Shown here: positions 61,894-64,000 of the stretch, in pieces
Position numbering within the stretch: position 1 is the stretch's first letter
Layout: each line of letters begins with the position of its first letter
NCBI RefSeq assembly: GCF_000719475.1
Contig: NZ_JOGO01000004.1
Coordinates: forward strand, 124,001-188,000
Reading direction: 5' to 3'
Source of the DNA: Streptomyces sp. NRRL F-5630
Lineage (GTDB): Bacteria > Actinomycetota > Actinomycetes > Streptomycetales > Streptomycetaceae
Length of the DNA: 64,000 bases
Made by a program: the position numbers and the translations under genes
The notes under the pieces: generated by a model
Told to the model about the DNA's origin: nothing
What the model saw: the letters and a program-made list of their open reading frames with translations, nothing else
The model's database searches: none

Positions 61894-64000
61894 GTGTCCG
61901 ACACCCACCACCAGGCGCCGATCCACCAGGTACCGATCGCCGTGGTCGGGACCGGTGCGCTGGTGCCCGGCGCGCGGGACGCGGCCGGGTACTGGCGGGC
62001 CGTCGTGGCGGGACGCGACATGATCACGGAGGTCCCCGCCTCCCGGTGGCTCGTGGCGGACCACTACGACCCCGACCCCACCGCGACCGACAAGACCTAC
62101 GCCCGCAGGGGCGCCTTCCTGCCCGAGGTCGACTTCGATCCGCTCGCCCACGGCATTCCGCCGACCAACCTGCCGGCCACGGACAGCGCCCAGTTGCTCG
62201 CGCTCGTGGTGGCGGAGCAGGTGCTCGCCGACGCGGGCGGCCTGAAGGAGGTGGACCGCGAGCGGGTCGGCGTGGTGCTCGGCGCGGCGGCGCTGGAGCT
62301 GCTTCCGCACATGTTCGGGCGCACCCAGCGCCCCCTGTGGCTCAGGGCCCTGCGCGAGAGCGGCCTGACGGAGGCCGAGGCGCGGGCGGCGTGCGAGCGC
62401 ATCGCCGCGCAGTACACCCCCTGGCGGGAGTCGACCTTCCCCGGGCTGCTCGGCAATGTCGTCGCGGGCCGGATCGCCAACCGCTTCGACCTGCACGGCA
62501 CCAACCACACCACGGACGCGGCCTGCGCGAGTTCCCTCGCCGCGCTCTCCACGGCGGTCGCCGAGCTCTCCCTCGGCCGCGCCGACCTGGTGATCAGCGG
62601 CGGCGTCGACACGGGCAACGACGTCGGGATGTTCGTCTGCTTCTCGAAGACGCCCGCGCTGTCCCCCACCGGCGACTGCCGGCCGTTCTCCGAAGCGGCC
62701 GACGGCACCATGCTGGGCGAGGCCGTCGTCATGTACGCGCTCAAGCGCCTGTCCGACGCGGAACGGGACGGCGACCGCGTCCACGCCGTGATCCGCGGGA
62801 TCGGCAGCTCCTCCGACGGCAGGAGCACGGCGATCTACGCGCCGCTGCCCGCCGGTCAGGCCCGGGCCCTGCGCCGCGCGTACGAGCAGGCGGGGTACGG
62901 GGCGGACACCGTGGAGCTGGTGGAGGCGCACGGCACCGGGACGAAGGCCGGGGACGCCGCCGAACTCGCCGCGCTGCGCGAGGTGTTCGGCGAGGGGAGA
63001 GACGGCGAGCGGCCGTGGTGCGCGATCGGCTCGGTCAAATCGCAGATCGGCCACACCAAGTGCGCGGCGGGCGCGGCCGGTCTGCTCAAGGCGGTCATGG
63101 CGCTGCACCACAAGGTGCTGCCCCCGACGATCAAGGCCGAACGCCCCGCCGCCGAGGTCACCGCGCCCGGCAGCCCGTTCTACGTCAGCACCCGGGCGCG
63201 TCCGTGGGTGCGCCCGGACGGCCACCCCCGGCGGGCGTCGGTCTCCAGCTTCGGCTTCGGCGGGAGCAATTTCCACGTCACGCTGGAGGAGTACGTCCCT
63301 TCCCGGCCCTCGGGCCGCACCGCGTGGCGCCATCGCTCCGCCCCCACCGAACTCGTCCTGTTCAGCGCCCCGTCGGCGTCCGCTCTGCCCGCCCCCGAGG
63401 CGTTCGGGGACGGGCGGTCGCTGGCGGCGGTGGCGCGAGAGAGCCAGCGCGCGTACTCCCCCACGGCCCCGGTGCGGCTGGCCGTCGTCGCGGACGGGAC
63501 CGAGGACCTGACGGCGAAGTACGCCGCCGCCGCCGCGGAGATCCGGCGCCGCCCCGGGACGTCCTTCTCCGCGCCGGACGGCACGCACTACGCGGCCGGG
63601 GTCCCCGAGCGGGGCCGGATCGCTTTCCTCTTTCCCGGGCAGGGGGCCCAGTTCGTCGGCATGGGCGCCGGACTGGCGATGCTGTCGCCGGACGCCCAGC
63701 GGGTGTGGGACCGGCTGGGCGGCACGGAGTTCGACGGCACCCCGCTGCACCGCGTGGTGTTCCCGCCGCCCGCCGTCTCCGCCGAGGAGGAGGCGGCCGC
63801 GGGCGCCCGCCTGGCCGCCACCGAGTGGGCGCAGCCCGCTCTCGCGGTGCACAGTCTCGCGCTCCTCGACGTACTGCGCGGGCTCGGCCTGCGGCCGGAC
63901 TGCGTCGCGGGCCACAGCTTCGGGGAACTCGTGGCGCTGCACTGCGCGGGCGTCCTGGACGCGGAGTCGCTGCTCGCCGCCGCCCGCAGGCGCGGTGTCC
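61894..64000 (+). CDS. Type I PKS/PUFA-synthase-like protein, KS-AT (truncated by window edge)
   Basis: 702 codons visible from GTG 61894 (GGGGAGAG upstream); an in-frame ATG at 61792 overlapping the pfaD stop is an alternative. Ketosynthase: Cys211 in TDAACASSLAAL, His346 in EAHGTGTKAGD, His387 in GSVKSQIGHTKCAAG. Acyltransferase: FLFPGQGAQFVGMG and Ser675 in GHSFGELVALH. The KS N-terminus (YWRAVVAGRDMITEVPASRW) resembles PfaA/HglE-type synthases rather than modular PKSs. With pfaD next door it should build a long, partly reduced acyl chain iteratively. ACPs and later domains lie beyond the window. Confidence 0.92.
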   Translation, partial: MSDTHHQAPIHQVPIAVVGTGALVPGARDAAGYWRAVVAGRDMITEVPASRWLVADHYDPDPTATDKTYARRGAFLPEVDFDPLAHGIPPTNLPATDSAQLLALVVAEQVLADAGGLKEVDRERVGVVLGAAALELLPHMFGRTQRPLWLRALRESGLTEAEARAACERIAAQYTPWRESTFPGLLGNVVAGRIANRFDLHGTNHTTDAACASSLAALSTAVAELSLGRADLVISGGVDTGNDVGMFVCFSKTPALSPTGDCRPFSEAADGTMLGEAVVMYALKRLSDAERDGDRVHAVIRGIGSSSDGRSTAIYAPLPAGQARALRRAYEQAGYGADTVELVEAHGTGTKAGDAAELAALREVFGEGRDGERPWCAIGSVKSQIGHTKCAAGAAGLLKAVMALHHKVLPPTIKAERPAAEVTAPGSPFYVSTRARPWVRPDGHPRRASVSSFGFGGSNFHVTLEEYVPSRPSGRTAWRHRSAPTELVLFSAPSASALPAPEAFGDGRSLAAVARESQRAYSPTAPVRLAVVADGTEDLTAKYAAAAAEIRRRPGTSFSAPDGTHYAAGVPERGRIAFLFPGQGAQFVGMGAGLAMLSPDAQRVWDRLGGTEFDGTPLHRVVFPPPAVSAEEEAAAGARLAATEWAQPALAVHSLALLDVLRGLGLRPDCVAGHSFGELVALHCAGVLDAESLLAAARRRGV

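Overview
The window is high-GC actinomycete DNA and almost certainly comes from a Streptomyces chromosome. Evidence includes GTG/TTG starts with GTGA/ATGA overlaps, a TTA (bldA-type) codon in a pathway regulator, a DmdR/IdeR-type iron box, long GC-rich hairpin terminators, a tRNA-bounded integrative-element relic and two biosynthetic gene clusters. No rRNA genes or CRISPR arrays are visible, and one tRNA-Pro(GGG) is present.

Region 1 (1-9.1 kb) is accessory metabolism and regulation. It holds a truncated AraC regulator divergent from a medium-chain dehydrogenase, a Tat-exported DJ-1/PfpI protein, an ECF sigma factor beside a Met/His-rich membrane protein (probably metal-linked), a cyclase, a Rid protein and an HD hydrolase divergent from a GlxA-type regulator.

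Region 2 (9.2-20.6 kb) is the best-resolved system. It looks like a benzastatin/virantmycin-type cluster. One minus-strand run encodes a cytochrome P450, a UbiA prenyltransferase, an arylamine acetyltransferase, an AurF-like diiron N-oxygenase and a fused aminodeoxychorismate synthase. A second minus-strand run encodes a geranyl-PP C-methyltransferase-like protein and a small-molecule methyltransferase. A second P450 on the plus strand lacks the usual I-helix acid, which suits a nitrene-transfer enzyme working on an N-acetoxy arene. A 93-residue LuxR regulator carries a TTA codon. Both minus-strand runs are preceded by the same 68-bp promoter module: TTGACA, 17 bp, CAGGAT, with a GGTTTTTCCTAAACC upstream box. 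The cluster therefore appears wired as a regulon.

Region 3 (20.6-24 kb) is almost gene-free and holds a decayed transposase. Region 4 (24.4-30.8 kb) is an aldehyde/alcohol redox block: FAD amine oxidase-like protein, aldo/keto reductase, zinc alcohol dehydrogenase, PfpI protein and glutathione-independent formaldehyde dehydrogenase.

Region 5 (31-36.3 kb) is an island next to tRNA-Pro with a dead tyrosine-integrase tail at the tRNA boundary. It carries an unusual operon: a four-pass membrane protein whose C-terminal tail shares a 24-residue Asn/Gly motif with the N-terminus of the next protein, a nucleoside-phosphorylase-fold enzyme. A membrane-anchored protein with a possible PLD-like fold follows, and a Nudix-winged-helix (NrtR-like) regulator is divergent. 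I infer a membrane-sensor/nucleosidase conflict-type module using homotypic, amyloid-like motif signalling. This is the best candidate here for an undescribed system.

Region 6 (36.4-54.5 kb) is mostly core-like: DUF309 protein, CobF, two DHA2-type MFS exporters (one fused to a winged-helix-like tail, one with a TetR regulator), an M4 metalloprotease, a GCS2 ligase, a TPP-riboswitch-controlled cytX-thiM-thiE operon, an iron-box-controlled siderophore-interacting protein and a YihY/BrkB membrane protein. Region 7 (54.9-64 kb) is a PUFA/HglE-type lipid polyketide cluster running off the right edge: a secreted protein, an ABC-2 exporter and a WS/DGAT-like acyltransferase on one side, and an SDR reductase, PfaD and a PfaA-like KS-AT on the other.
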